The notes under the pieces: model-generated
The model's input: the letters and a program-made list of their open reading frames with translations, nothing else
Told to the model about the DNA's origin: nothing
The model's database searches: none
Source of the DNA: UBA5704 sp036380715
Lineage (GTDB): Bacteria; Acidobacteriota; Thermoanaerobaculia; Multivoradales; UBA5704
Reading direction: 5' to 3'
Length of the DNA: 64,000 bases
Assembly (NCBI GenBank): GCA_036380715.1
Contig: DASVEF010000255.1
Coordinates: 1 to 64,000 of the forward strand
Position numbers and translations under genes: made by a program
Shown: positions 7,371-15,783 of the stretch, piece by piece
Numbering within the stretch: the stretch's first letter is position 1
How the letters are laid out: every line of letters starts with the position of its first letter

Positions 7371-9668
7371 TCAGGCCCGGACCCGCTTGACCACCACGAT
7401 CGTGGTGTCGTCCGGCGGCTCCTCGGAGCCGAGGTGGCGCCGCCAGTCGGCGAGCAGGACGTCCAGGATCCTCTCCGCCGACGACCCGTGCGCGCCGCGC
7501 AGGATCTCTTGCGGCCGGTCGAAGCCGTACGGGGTCTCGCTCCAGTCGTTCGTCTCGATCAGGCCGTCCGAGCAGAAGACGAGGGAGGCGCCCGGCACCA
7601 GGCGGATCTCGAGGTCCTGGTACTGGCGCTGCGGACCCTGACCCAGGGGGAGGCCCGGCAGGACGATCTCCGACACGTGCCCGTCCACCATCAGGAACGG
7701 GAAGGGGTGACCGGCGTTGCTCAGCAGGGCCTCGCCGGTCGCGGGATCGAGCCGCAGCAGGGCCAGGCTGGCGAAGTTGCGCGGCGAGCCGCCGCGCCGG
7801 ATCACCCGGTCGACCCGGTGCAGCACCTCGGACGGAGTGCGGCCGGGGGTGATCAGGCTGGTGAGGGCGGCCGTGGTCATCGCCTGCACGATGGCGCAGG
7901 AGTAGCCGTGGCCGGCCACGTCGCCGGCGGCGATCCACAGCTTCCCCTCGTCGTCCTGGAGGAAGTCGTAGAGGTCACCTCCCGCCTCGGTGGCGAGAAT
8001 CGAGCGCGCCGCGATCTGCCATCCCGGGAGATCGGGCAGCGTCTCGGGGAGCAGCCCCTCCTGCATGCGCGCCAGCAGGTCCATCTCGTACTTGAGCCGG
8101 CGCTCCTCCTCCAGCCGGCGCATGAACGCGGGCGGCTTGAGCCGCTCGGCTTCGACCTCGTGCGAGCGCTGGAGCCCCACGAGGCCGAGGAGGAAGAGGG
8201 CCGCTGCGGCGCCGGCCGTGGCGGCGAACGTGCCGGGCAGCCAGTCGGCATGGAGGCCGGAGAAGACGGCCGCCGGAAGCAGGAAGGCGGAGATGGCGGC
8301 GGTGAGCAGGGCGGTGAGGCCGTAGCGCCGGCAGAAGACGACGAGCACGGCGAAGATGAGGAAGTTTGCGGCGACCTCGAACGGCCAGGGCTGCAAGCGC
8401 AGCGGCGGAAGCACGAGCGCGCCGGCCAGGGCCGCCACCCACGGAATCCAGCGGACGGGCACCACCCGCCGCGCCAGCGCCAGGAGCATGACGGCGGTGG
8501 CGGCGAGCCCGACTCCGGCGTTGAAGGGATTCCGCCCCATGGAAACCGGGAGGAAGACGCTGAGCTCCAGTGGCTGGAGGGCCGGAACCGCCATGGCCAG
8601 CGCCCGCAACGACAGAGCCAGCCCGGCGACAGCGGCTCCGACGGCGAGCCCGGCGATCAGCGCTCTTCCGGCCCGCGGCCCCAGCCGGCCCACGCGCAGC
8701 GAGTCGAGGCTGGTGGTGAAGCTCGAATCCGTAGCCCGTAGGAACGACTCGCTCGCCGACCAGAACAGGAAGACCCAGAGCGTGCGCCCGAACGGACCCA
8801 GGAGAGGGAGCACCGACCCCTCTTCCGAGACCCGCAGGAGGCTCGCCGGCAGCGTGAGGAGAAGGGTGATGCCGGCCAGGATCGCGCCGTTGACGAGATC
8901 GATGCGCCGGCGCGAGAGCAGGACGATGAACAGCACCGCGACGCCCAGGAGACGGAGCGTCGGCGCGATGCCCTGGATATAGGGGGTGAAGAGCGACAAG
9001 GCGCGGAGGCTGGAGGCGCTGACCTCCGGGTCGCCGGGCCGGCGGTCCGCGAAAACGCTGCCCGCGTACCCCGCGATCCCGGTCATGTGCTGCGCCGGCG
9101 AGGCGTCGCGGACGGAAGCGAACAGCGCCTGCTGAGCGACGAAGGCCCCCCGCACGGGCTCGTCCAGGGTCTCGCCCGGAGCGATGAGCTGATCCATCAC
9201 AGACTTCACCAGCTCTTCGGAAGCCGCAGGCTCGGCCGCGGGGATGAACAGCTCAGGCGTCGACAGCATCCACCGGACCGCCCTCGGCTGACCCTCGCGC
9301 GAGAACCGGACGGCCAGGTTCTTGACCGGGCGTCCGGGCAGGTATCCCCGGTGCGTGACCTCGACGCGCAGGCCCCGGCACAGCGATCGGACCGTCTCCG
9401 AACGCGCCAGGCCTCGCATCTCGCAAGGGATCCACTCGTCGAAGAAGCCATCGTTCAGCTTCACCCGGGGTTCCCCGGGCATCAGCTTGATGCCGATCCG
9501 GGAAGCGGTCTCGCGATAGCGTTCGACGAAGAGGCGCTCGTCCGGCAGATCGCCGGGTTGCCATTCCGGGATCCACTGCCGGGCCAGGGCCAGCCCAGCC
9601 ATGAAGAAGAGGGCGCCCAGGCCGAGGGCGATCAGCAGACGGGTTCTCTCGGATCGGGTCTCTTTCAT
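7371..9668 (-). CDS. Membrane-anchored SpoIIE-family PP2C serine phosphatase
   Basis: 765-aa protein. An N-terminal membrane helix (LLIALGLGALFFMAGLALA) leads into a ~220-residue extracytoplasmic region, then a multi-pass membrane block (about 8 helices, ~245-510), a short linker coil and a C-terminal PP2C/SpoIIE (RsbU-like) domain. Phosphatase marks are RMQEGLLPETLPDLPGW, EAGGDLYDFL, LWIAAGDVAGHG (metal Asp), LLSNAGHPFPFL, LVFCSDGLIE and PPDDTTIVVVK. These enzymes dephosphorylate anti-sigma-antagonist-type proteins, coupling an external signal to transcription; no partner is adjacent. ATG at 9668 is chosen because the longer frame overlaps the divergent gene's leader. Confidence 0.88.
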   Translation of the reverse strand: MKETRSERTRLLIALGLGALFFMAGLALARQWIPEWQPGDLPDERLFVERYRETASRIGIKLMPGEPRVKLNDGFFDEWIPCEMRGLARSETVRSLCRGLRVEVTHRGYLPGRPVKNLAVRFSREGQPRAVRWMLSTPELFIPAAEPAASEELVKSVMDQLIAPGETLDEPVRGAFVAQQALFASVRDASPAQHMTGIAGYAGSVFADRRPGDPEVSASSLRALSLFTPYIQGIAPTLRLLGVAVLFIVLLSRRRIDLVNGAILAGITLLLTLPASLLRVSEEGSVLPLLGPFGRTLWVFLFWSASESFLRATDSSFTTSLDSLRVGRLGPRAGRALIAGLAVGAAVAGLALSLRALAMAVPALQPLELSVFLPVSMGRNPFNAGVGLAATAVMLLALARRVVPVRWIPWVAALAGALVLPPLRLQPWPFEVAANFLIFAVLVVFCRRYGLTALLTAAISAFLLPAAVFSGLHADWLPGTFAATAGAAAALFLLGLVGLQRSHEVEAERLKPPAFMRRLEEERRLKYEMDLLARMQEGLLPETLPDLPGWQIAARSILATEAGGDLYDFLQDDEGKLWIAAGDVAGHGYSCAIVQAMTTAALTSLITPGRTPSEVLHRVDRVIRRGGSPRNFASLALLRLDPATGEALLSNAGHPFPFLMVDGHVSEIVLPGLPLGQGPQRQYQDLEIRLVPGASLVFCSDGLIETNDWSETPYGFDRPQEILRGAHGSSAERILDVLLADWRRHLGSEEPPDDTTIVVVKRVRA

Positions 9669-9786
9669 GGTCGCCGCTCGGGCAGTACCTAGATACGGTA
9701 TTCCATTCCGCGGGTTTTCGGGCGGTTTGCTAGAATGCCGCGTCCGGTCGAAAAAACGCAGAACGATCCTGAAAGCCTTGAAGAAG

Positions 9787-11949
9787 ATGACAGATATTCT
9801 CCACCCGCTCCGTAAGACCGCGCTCGCCCTGGCGGCGCTCCTCGTTCTCGCCCTCCCTCTCCCTGCGCAGGAAGGGGGCCAGAAGCTCATCGTCCTCGGT
9901 TTTGATGGCGCAGACGCCAAGCTGACCCAGAAATGGATGGACGAGGGGAAGCTCCCCAACCTGGCCAGGCTGCGCGGCCAGGGGACCTTCTCGCCGCTGC
10001 GCTCGACCATCCCGTCGCAGACGCCGGTCTCCTGGTCCACCTTCGCGACCGGTCTGAACCCCGGCCGCCACGGCGTCTTCGACTTCCTGAAGCGGGACGT
10101 CAAGACCTACACGCCGAGCTTCGCCGCGTTCGACCAGGGCAAGGAGCCCTTCCTCTGGGGGACGAAGACGCCCTGGATCGTCGGGCTGATCGCGGCGGCC
10201 GTCGTGCTCCTCCTCTTCTTCCTGGCGCTCAAGCTGTTCAAGGTGCGCACGGTGATCGCCGCCGCGGTCGCCGTGACGCTGGCGCTCGCCGCCGGCGGCG
10301 GCGCGGGCGTCGCAGCCGACCGCCTGCTCCCCAAGGAGCGGCCGGTCGCCAAGAACCGCCAGCAGGGGGACACCTTCTGGGCGCTGCTCGGCCAGTCGGG
10401 CAAGCGGGTGCGGGTCCTGCGTATCCCGGTCACCTTCCCGCCGGTCGCCTACGAGCACGGCGAGCTGCTGACCGGCCTCGGCACGCCGGACCTCTCCGGA
10501 CGCATCGGCAAGCCCTTCTACTTCACCTCCGAGCTGTTCTTCACTCCCAAGGGAGGAGGCGACTTCTCGGTCGAGGTCGTCGAGCTGGTCGACAACAAGG
10601 GGGAGATCGAGACCGAGATCCAGGGGCCGCCGAACGAGCTGTTCCCGGACCAGAGCGACTACATCAAGATCCCGATGAAGCTGGTCGTGCCCGAGGACCG
10701 CGGCTCGTTGCGCATCCAGGTGTCGGGCCAGGACCTCAGCCTGAAGCCGGGGGAGTGGAGCGACTGGGTCACCTTCACCTTCCCGTTCAACCAGCTCATC
10801 AAGCTGCAGGGGATCGGCAAGTTCCGCCTGCTCTCCGTGGAGCCCGAGGTGCGGCTCTACCTGTCGCCGATCCAGTTCGATCCCGAGAAGCTGCCGCCCG
10901 GCTTCGACATCACCACCCCGGCGGGCTTCGTGGACAAGATGACCGACCGGTTCGGCCGCTTCAAGACCATCGGCTGGATGATCGACACCTGGTCGATCTC
11001 CAACGGCACGACCGACGAGAACGTCTTCCTGGAAGACGTGCGCATGACGATCGCGAAGGACAAGGAGATCCTCGACAGCTCCCTGGCCGACGGCGAGTGG
11101 GACGTGCTGGTCCACTACTTCGAGTTCACCGACCGGGTGCAGCACATGATGTTCCGCTACTTCGATCCCAAGCACCCGCTCAACACGCCCGAGGGCGCGG
11201 CCAAGTGGGGCGGCGAGATCCTGAAGTCGTACCAGCAGATGGACGCCATCGTCGGCGACGTGATGCGGAAGATGCCGGCGGGGACCCGGCTGATGGTGGT
11301 CTCCGACCACGGCTTCGCCTCGTTCCGGCGCGGCATGAACTACAACACCTGGCTGGCCAAGAACGGCTTCATGACGCTGACCGGCGAGGACGCCGGCCGG
11401 AAGAACCTGGAGGACCTGTTCGACCAGGGCGACTTCTTCACCAACGTCGACTGGTCGAAGACCAGGGCCTATGCGCTCGGCCTCGGGCAGATCTACATCA
11501 ACCTCGAAGGGCGCGAGGCCAAGGGGATCGTCAAGCCGGGCGAGGAGTACCGGCAGGTGGCCGCCGCGATCAAGCAGGGTCTCGAGGCGTTCGTGGACGA
11601 GGAGACCGGCGAGCGTCCGGTGGCCCACGTCTTCACCCGCGACGAGGCCTACGGCACCTACGACCCCGAGCTGATCCCGGACCTGATCCCGTCGAACAGC
11701 GAGGGCTACCGAGTCGGCTGGCAGGACAGCCTGGGCGGCATCGCCAAGACGATCGTGGAGCCGAACACCGAGATCTGGAGCGGCGACCACTGCTCGGTCT
11801 ATCCGCCGCTCGTCGAGGGCATCCTCTTCGCCAACTTCAAGCTGACCGAAGGCGGCGCCTACATGGGCGACGTCATGCCGACGATCCTCGATCTTTATGG
11901 GGTGAAACCGACCGCGAAGCTGGATGGCCGGAGCCTGGTGGCGAAGTAG
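9787..11949 (+). CDS. Secreted alkaline-phosphatase-superfamily phosphodiesterase with internal membrane hairpin
   Basis: 720-aa member of the type I phosphodiesterase/nucleotide pyrophosphatase branch of the alkaline phosphatase superfamily. A signal peptide (~1-28, ending LPLPAQEG) precedes the metal-site start LIVLGFDGAD (34-43) and the nucleophile segment QTPVSWSTFATG (79-90). Later metal ligands lie in VVSDHGFASF and SGDHCSVYPP. Oddly, residues ~130-175 insert two strongly hydrophobic segments inside the catalytic domain, making a probable membrane hairpin. ATG 9787 is the first start that gives a clean signal peptide; TAGAAT at 9731-9736 is a plausible -10 without a good -35. Substrate unknown. 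Confidence 0.85.
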   Translation: MTDILHPLRKTALALAALLVLALPLPAQEGGQKLIVLGFDGADAKLTQKWMDEGKLPNLARLRGQGTFSPLRSTIPSQTPVSWSTFATGLNPGRHGVFDFLKRDVKTYTPSFAAFDQGKEPFLWGTKTPWIVGLIAAAVVLLLFFLALKLFKVRTVIAAAVAVTLALAAGGGAGVAADRLLPKERPVAKNRQQGDTFWALLGQSGKRVRVLRIPVTFPPVAYEHGELLTGLGTPDLSGRIGKPFYFTSELFFTPKGGGDFSVEVVELVDNKGEIETEIQGPPNELFPDQSDYIKIPMKLVVPEDRGSLRIQVSGQDLSLKPGEWSDWVTFTFPFNQLIKLQGIGKFRLLSVEPEVRLYLSPIQFDPEKLPPGFDITTPAGFVDKMTDRFGRFKTIGWMIDTWSISNGTTDENVFLEDVRMTIAKDKEILDSSLADGEWDVLVHYFEFTDRVQHMMFRYFDPKHPLNTPEGAAKWGGEILKSYQQMDAIVGDVMRKMPAGTRLMVVSDHGFASFRRGMNYNTWLAKNGFMTLTGEDAGRKNLEDLFDQGDFFTNVDWSKTRAYALGLGQIYINLEGREAKGIVKPGEEYRQVAAAIKQGLEAFVDEETGERPVAHVFTRDEAYGTYDPELIPDLIPSNSEGYRVGWQDSLGGIAKTIVEPNTEIWSGDHCSVYPPLVEGILFANFKLTEGGAYMGDVMPTILDLYGVKPTAKLDGRSLVAK

Positions 11950-11950
11950 G

Positions 11951-12075
11951 CCCTCACCCCCTGGCCCCCTCTCCCGTCCGCCGGGAGAGGGGGAAAAGCT
12001 CGGAAAATTCAGAATGGTTGGGTGGCGCCCCTCTCCCGTTGACGGGAGAGGGGGCGGGGGTGAGGGTCCGGGAGG
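11951..12075. repeat. REP-like double-hairpin element between convergent genes
   Basis: Complete copy of the dispersed element: CCCTCACCCCCTGGCCCCC, hairpin CTCTCCC/GGGAGAG, a spacer with TTCAGAATGGTTGGGTGGCG, a second hairpin CCCCTCTCCCG-TTGA-CGGGAGAGGGG, and the mirror arm GCGGGGGTGAGGG. Same order as the copy at 52510-52620. It separates the phosphodiesterase gene from the converging M56 gene. Confidence 0.8.
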
Positions 12076-12080
12076 GGGGC

Positions 12081-14252
12081 CTATCTCCCCGGCCGCTGCC
12101 GCCCCAGCGCCGCCTCGGCCTTGTCGCGCTCATGGCGGGAGTTGATCGACTTGGCGACGTCGAGGTAGGCGTCCCGGGCCGCGCCCGTGAGGGTGTGCTT
12201 CTCGGCGAGCTCGACGAGCACCGTGGCCCGCTCGTAGTCGGATTCAACCCCCCGGATCACGCGCAGCACCGCGACCAAGGCCTCCTGGGAGAGGTCCGTC
12301 CTCTGGATCAGCGGTGAGAGGGTCTGCCGGCGCTCGTAGCCGGAGGCGATCGTATTCACCGCCTCGACGTAGGCGCGCTGGATCGCGGCATCGCCGAGAG
12401 CGGTCTTCCCGGCGACCGCGGCGAGCACCTGGCGCAGCTCGTAGTCGGATTCGATCCCGCGGGTGGCCCGGAGCACCGCGGCGAGGTTTTGGGAGGAGAG
12501 CCGGCCCTTCTCGATCAGCGCGACCAGGGTGGTGCGCTGCTCGTAGTCGGAGTCGAGGGACGCCGCCGCCTCGGCGAACGCCAGGGTGAGAGGCTCGGTC
12601 ATCGCCTGATGCTCGGCCACGGCCGTGAGCACCTGGCGCAGCTCGTAATCCGACTCGACCTCCCGGCCCGCCTGCCGGATGGCGCGCTCGACCGTGCCCG
12701 GCGGCAGGTCGCGGCGCTCCAAGAGCTCTCCGAAGTAGATCCGCTTCACGTAGTCGCTCGGGAGCTGCGAGATCTCGGCGAAGACCCCTTCTGGCCCCTG
12801 GCGCTTCAGGAAATAGGCGACCCGCTGGTCCGCGGCGTAGCCGGTGCCGCGCACGAATTCGAGGAGCATGGCCTGGAGCCACTTGCGCCCCTCGGCGTCG
12901 AAGGCCCGCTCCCTGCCGTTGACCTTCCATTTGTAAACGGGCCGGCCGTCGCTCCCCGGCTCGACGTCGAGCCGCCGCTCGACGCCGTTCTCCTCCTCGA
13001 TCCGCATCTCGGCGCCGGGGGAGAGGCTGGCGATGCCCGTCCAGTCCTCGGTGAGCGTGACCTTGCCCTCCGTCCGGATGCGGAGCTTGTGGTCGTCCTC
13101 CGAGATCTGGAAGGTCTGGGTGCCGTCGTCCGAGCCGACGTTGATGGATACGGACTGCTGCTTGGATTTTGACTTCGGAGCGGGCTTCGCGCCGGGCGGA
13201 GCCGCATCCACAACCGGGGTGAGGACCGCCAGGGGGACCACCAGGCAGGCGGCGGCGAGCCACGCGGGGAAGGCGAGGAGGCCCGGGACGCTCCGGCGGT
13301 TGCGCTCGGCGTCGAGCACCGCGAGGAGCCTCCCCGTCAGCTCCGACGGGCGGGCCATGGCGAGGCCGGCCGGCGCGACAGCCCGGACGGCGCGCAACGA
13401 CCGCGCGATGTCCACCAGCTCTCCGGCGTAGTCGCTGGCCCGGGTCCCGGCCGTGATCACCCGGTCGTCGCACGCGTGCTCGCTCTCCAGCCGCAGCTTG
13501 CGGGCCGCGATCCAGGCCAGCGGATTGAGCCAGTGGAGGGCGCGGGCCACCTCGGCGGCGAGCTGCGTCAGGTAGTCCCCCCGGGCCACGTGGGCGAGCT
13601 CGTGGAGCAGGACCGTCCGGCGCCGCGGCTCCGGCCAGGCTTCGGCGCTGGCCGGCAGCAGCACCGCGGGCCGGCGCCAGCCCCAGGTCATGGGCATGGC
13701 CTTCTCGCCCCCGGCGAACAGCTCGACCGGCCGGCGGATACCCAGCTCCGCGCACACGCAGTCGAGGAGCCCGGTCCAGGCCTCGTCCGCGATCGGCCGC
13801 GCGTGCCGGCGCTGCCACCGCACGCGGGCCAGGGCGACGCCGAGGGAGCCGAGCATCGAGAGAGCGCCCGCGAGCCAGATTCCGAACGCCGCCTGCTTCC
13901 AGGAGATCGTCCATCCAGCCGTCTCCTCTACGGCGGGAGAGGGCAGGGCCGGCGAGGGTACGTTGAAAGAGGCCGTGGACACCGGGAGAGGAGATGGCTC
14001 CCGCGGCGCCGGCGCCGGCGAGGCGGCCGGCTGGGATCTCTCCACCAGCAGCGGCAGCGAGACTCTCCAGGCCGGGAGCACAGCCGCGAGCGCCGGCAGA
14101 GCGAGCAGCCCGGCGATCGCAAGCCGCCAGACCAGGTGCCGGGCGGCGGCGGAGGCTTGCCGCAGCATCAGGACGGCCGCTCCCGCGGCGAGGCAGAGAA
14201 GGAGCCCCTTGAGCGAGGCGTCGAGGAGCGCCGCGAGCCACAGGTCGAGCAT
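12081..14252 (-). CDS. M56 (BlaR1/MecR1-type) membrane metallopeptidase with C-terminal tandem repeats
   Basis: 723-aa sensor protease. N-terminal membrane helices, a Pro/Ser linker (~73-112) and further helices surround the zinc motif HELAH (217-221) with downstream ligands near ESEHACDD. After a helix near 325-345 comes a ~130-residue extracytoplasmic domain, then from ~480 to the C-terminus about six ~38-residue helical repeats carrying S(D/G)YE-R--L (ESDYELRQVLTAVAEH and relatives). BlaR1-type proteins cleave or trigger loss of the BlaI repressor; there is no penicillin-binding domain, so the ligand differs. ATG 14252 overlaps the blaI-like stop by 1 nt with GGAG 7 nt upstream; GTG 14255 is an alternative. 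Confidence 0.88.
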   Translation of the reverse strand: MLDLWLAALLDASLKGLLLCLAAGAAVLMLRQASAAARHLVWRLAIAGLLALPALAAVLPAWRVSLPLLVERSQPAASPAPAPREPSPLPVSTASFNVPSPALPSPAVEETAGWTISWKQAAFGIWLAGALSMLGSLGVALARVRWQRRHARPIADEAWTGLLDCVCAELGIRRPVELFAGGEKAMPMTWGWRRPAVLLPASAEAWPEPRRRTVLLHELAHVARGDYLTQLAAEVARALHWLNPLAWIAARKLRLESEHACDDRVITAGTRASDYAGELVDIARSLRAVRAVAPAGLAMARPSELTGRLLAVLDAERNRRSVPGLLAFPAWLAAACLVVPLAVLTPVVDAAPPGAKPAPKSKSKQQSVSINVGSDDGTQTFQISEDDHKLRIRTEGKVTLTEDWTGIASLSPGAEMRIEEENGVERRLDVEPGSDGRPVYKWKVNGRERAFDAEGRKWLQAMLLEFVRGTGYAADQRVAYFLKRQGPEGVFAEISQLPSDYVKRIYFGELLERRDLPPGTVERAIRQAGREVESDYELRQVLTAVAEHQAMTEPLTLAFAEAAASLDSDYEQRTTLVALIEKGRLSSQNLAAVLRATRGIESDYELRQVLAAVAGKTALGDAAIQRAYVEAVNTIASGYERRQTLSPLIQRTDLSQEALVAVLRVIRGVESDYERATVLVELAEKHTLTGAARDAYLDVAKSINSRHERDKAEAALGRQRPGR

Positions 14253-14653
14253 CACCTTTCTCCTTTCTTGGCTTCCTGGATCAGGGCGGAGAGGCGGTCG
14301 AGCTCCTCGTCGGTCATCTCTCCGGCCGACCGGTCGAGGAGGGCCATGACCGCCTTTTCCGCCGAGCCGTCGAAGAACGTCCGCACCAGCCGGTCGAGCG
14401 CGGACTCGCGCGCCTCGTCGCGCGGCACGGTGGCGAGGTAGAGGTACCGCGGGCCGTCCTGCCGGTGCTGGAGAAGGCCTTTGGCCTCCAGCTTGCCGAG
14501 CATGGCCCGCACCGCCGAATAACCCGGAGGGTCCGGCAGCTCGGCGATCACGTCCGACACGGTGGCGCTCCCCAGCCGGTAGACCGCCTCCATGATCTGC
14601 CGCTCGCGGCGGCTCAGGTCGAGAGGGGATCGTTCGTGCTGCATACGTAGCAT
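14252..14653 (-). CDS. BlaI/MecI/CopY-family transcriptional repressor
   Basis: Winged-helix repressor. The N-terminal domain has the family pattern LSRRERQIMEAVYRLGSATVSDV, PPGYSAVRAMLGKLEAKGLL and GPRYLYLATV; the C-terminal helices (VRTFFDGSAEKAVMALL) dimerise. It is translationally coupled to the M56 protease gene, the standard BlaI-BlaR arrangement, so it should repress this operon until the protease is activated. The frame can start at ATG 14653 (133 aa) or ATG 14644 (130 aa, MQHERSPL). The promoter and operator directly upstream favour the 14644 start with a very short or absent leader. Confidence 0.9.
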   Translation of the reverse strand: MLRMQHERSPLDLSRRERQIMEAVYRLGSATVSDVIAELPDPPGYSAVRAMLGKLEAKGLLQHRQDGPRYLYLATVPRDEARESALDRLVRTFFDGSAEKAVMALLDRSAGEMTDEELDRLSALIQEAKKGER

Positions 14654-14691
14654 GATGCTACGAAAGTAGCATCGACTCGAACGGGCGTCAA
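14646..14691 (-). promoter_or_regulatory. Promoter and BlaI-type operator of the repressor/M56 operon
   Basis: On the minus strand: -35 TTGACG (14691-14686), exact 17-bp spacer, -10 TACTTT (14668-14663), then a perfect palindrome CGTAGCATGATGCTACG (14646-14662, 8-1-8) just downstream of the -10. A partial second site, GTAGCAT (14666-14672, plus strand), overlaps the -10. Placement implies autorepression by the BlaI-like protein, as in bla/mec systems. Transcription would begin inside the palindrome, very close to ATG 14644. Confidence 0.75.
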
Positions 14692-14703
14692 GCTAGCCGG
14701 TCG

Positions 14704-15774
14704 TTACTGCTCCTCCGGCGGTTCCATCTGCGCCATGTCGCACTCGGTGCTGATGTGGGGGATGACCCGAGGCCCCAGTCTCGCTTGCGTGAAGGGGGGG
14801 AGGTCCTTCCAGGCATTCCCAAGCTTGTCCTCGAATTTATCCAGGTCCTGTTCACACAACCCGGTGCTGCCACGGTCGAGACGGAACGTGTGCCGGCGCA
14901 CAGGCCGTTTGACGATCTCCTTTCCCAACAGATTGTAAAACGACAGGAAATGGTGCTCGGGATGGGGATACTCCGGCTTCGGGACATAGGGACTCTGCCA
15001 GTTGCCCACGAGGAGCGTGATTCTTCCATTCTTCGGTGTAAGAACCGCACAGGCCTTGCGAGTGCTCCTCGGCAGATCCCAGGACTCGAGACTGATCTCG
15101 TTCGCTTCGATCTCGAACTCAACGCGGGCCGCATCGGCGACGGCCTGATGGAAGTCGCTGGCCGGCGCGCCGGACGCCCAGAATTTGAACATCTCCAGTT
15201 GTGAGAACTCGTTATGGAGGAGGTGACAGGCGATCACGTCACCTCCCTGGATGCGGAACCGAGCGCTGATCGGGCAAGCGTCCGCCTCGCGCAGACAGTT
15301 CTCTTTGACCTCTCCTGCGCCGGCCGTGAGGAGGCTCACGCTGGGAATCCACGACAGATCTCGGCTCGCCAGGTCCGTCTCAGGGAGCCTGACCGGCCTC
15401 CCCAGCAGCGTGGGGCGGCCGCTCCGTACGAGGTTCACTCCCGTGACTCCGCCCGCGAACTGCAGGTGCTCCTTGTAGAGCCACCAGCGCAGTGGGAAAT
15501 CGTCCTTGCTTCCCATGAGAACCAGGGGGTGCGGCAAGGGAGGGCGGGCCTTTTCAGCCATCTCGATGATGTGCTGAGGCGCGCGCTCGCAGTCCCCCGT
15601 GCACTCCCCCTTGAGCAGCCATACGCGGGCGGCGTGCTCCGGCACGGTGTGCTGGTCGTGCGGGCCCTGGACAGCGGGCGGGTCTGCGAGCAACGCGAAC
15701 ATCTCAACCGGCGGCTGCTGGTCCGGGGCGAGGGCGATCAACCCCCAGAAGATCACTTCCACGGTGACACCCAT
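14704..15774 (-). CDS. Unrecognised protein downstream of the CHAT lipoprotein
   Basis: 356-aa protein I do not recognise. It starts MGVTVEVIFWGLIALAP, not a clear signal peptide, and has no obvious membrane segments beyond this. It contains scattered Cys (ECTGDCERA, ENCLREADACP) and conserved-looking blocks GWIPSVSLLT-like SWIPSVSLLTAGAGEV, ARFRIQGGDVIACHLL and HHFLSFYNLLGKEIVKRPV. AAGGAG lies 5 nt before the ATG and the gene begins 9 nt after the CHAT stop codon, so the two are cotranscribed. CHAT proteases usually cut a neighbouring partner; this protein is the obvious candidate substrate or effector (inference). Its GC content appears lower than its neighbours'. Confidence 0.7.
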   Translation of the reverse strand: MGVTVEVIFWGLIALAPDQQPPVEMFALLADPPAVQGPHDQHTVPEHAARVWLLKGECTGDCERAPQHIIEMAEKARPPLPHPLVLMGSKDDFPLRWWLYKEHLQFAGGVTGVNLVRSGRPTLLGRPVRLPETDLASRDLSWIPSVSLLTAGAGEVKENCLREADACPISARFRIQGGDVIACHLLHNEFSQLEMFKFWASGAPASDFHQAVADAARVEFEIEANEISLESWDLPRSTRKACAVLTPKNGRITLLVGNWQSPYVPKPEYPHPEHHFLSFYNLLGKEIVKRPVRRHTFRLDRGSTGLCEQDLDKFEDKLGNAWKDLPPFTQARLGPRVIPHISTECDMAQMEPPEEQ

Positions 15775-15783
15775 GGCTTCTCC

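Noticed and set aside
14704..15774. Gene regulated by the BlaI promoter
   Set aside because: The promoter at 14646-14691 points away from it, toward the repressor gene.
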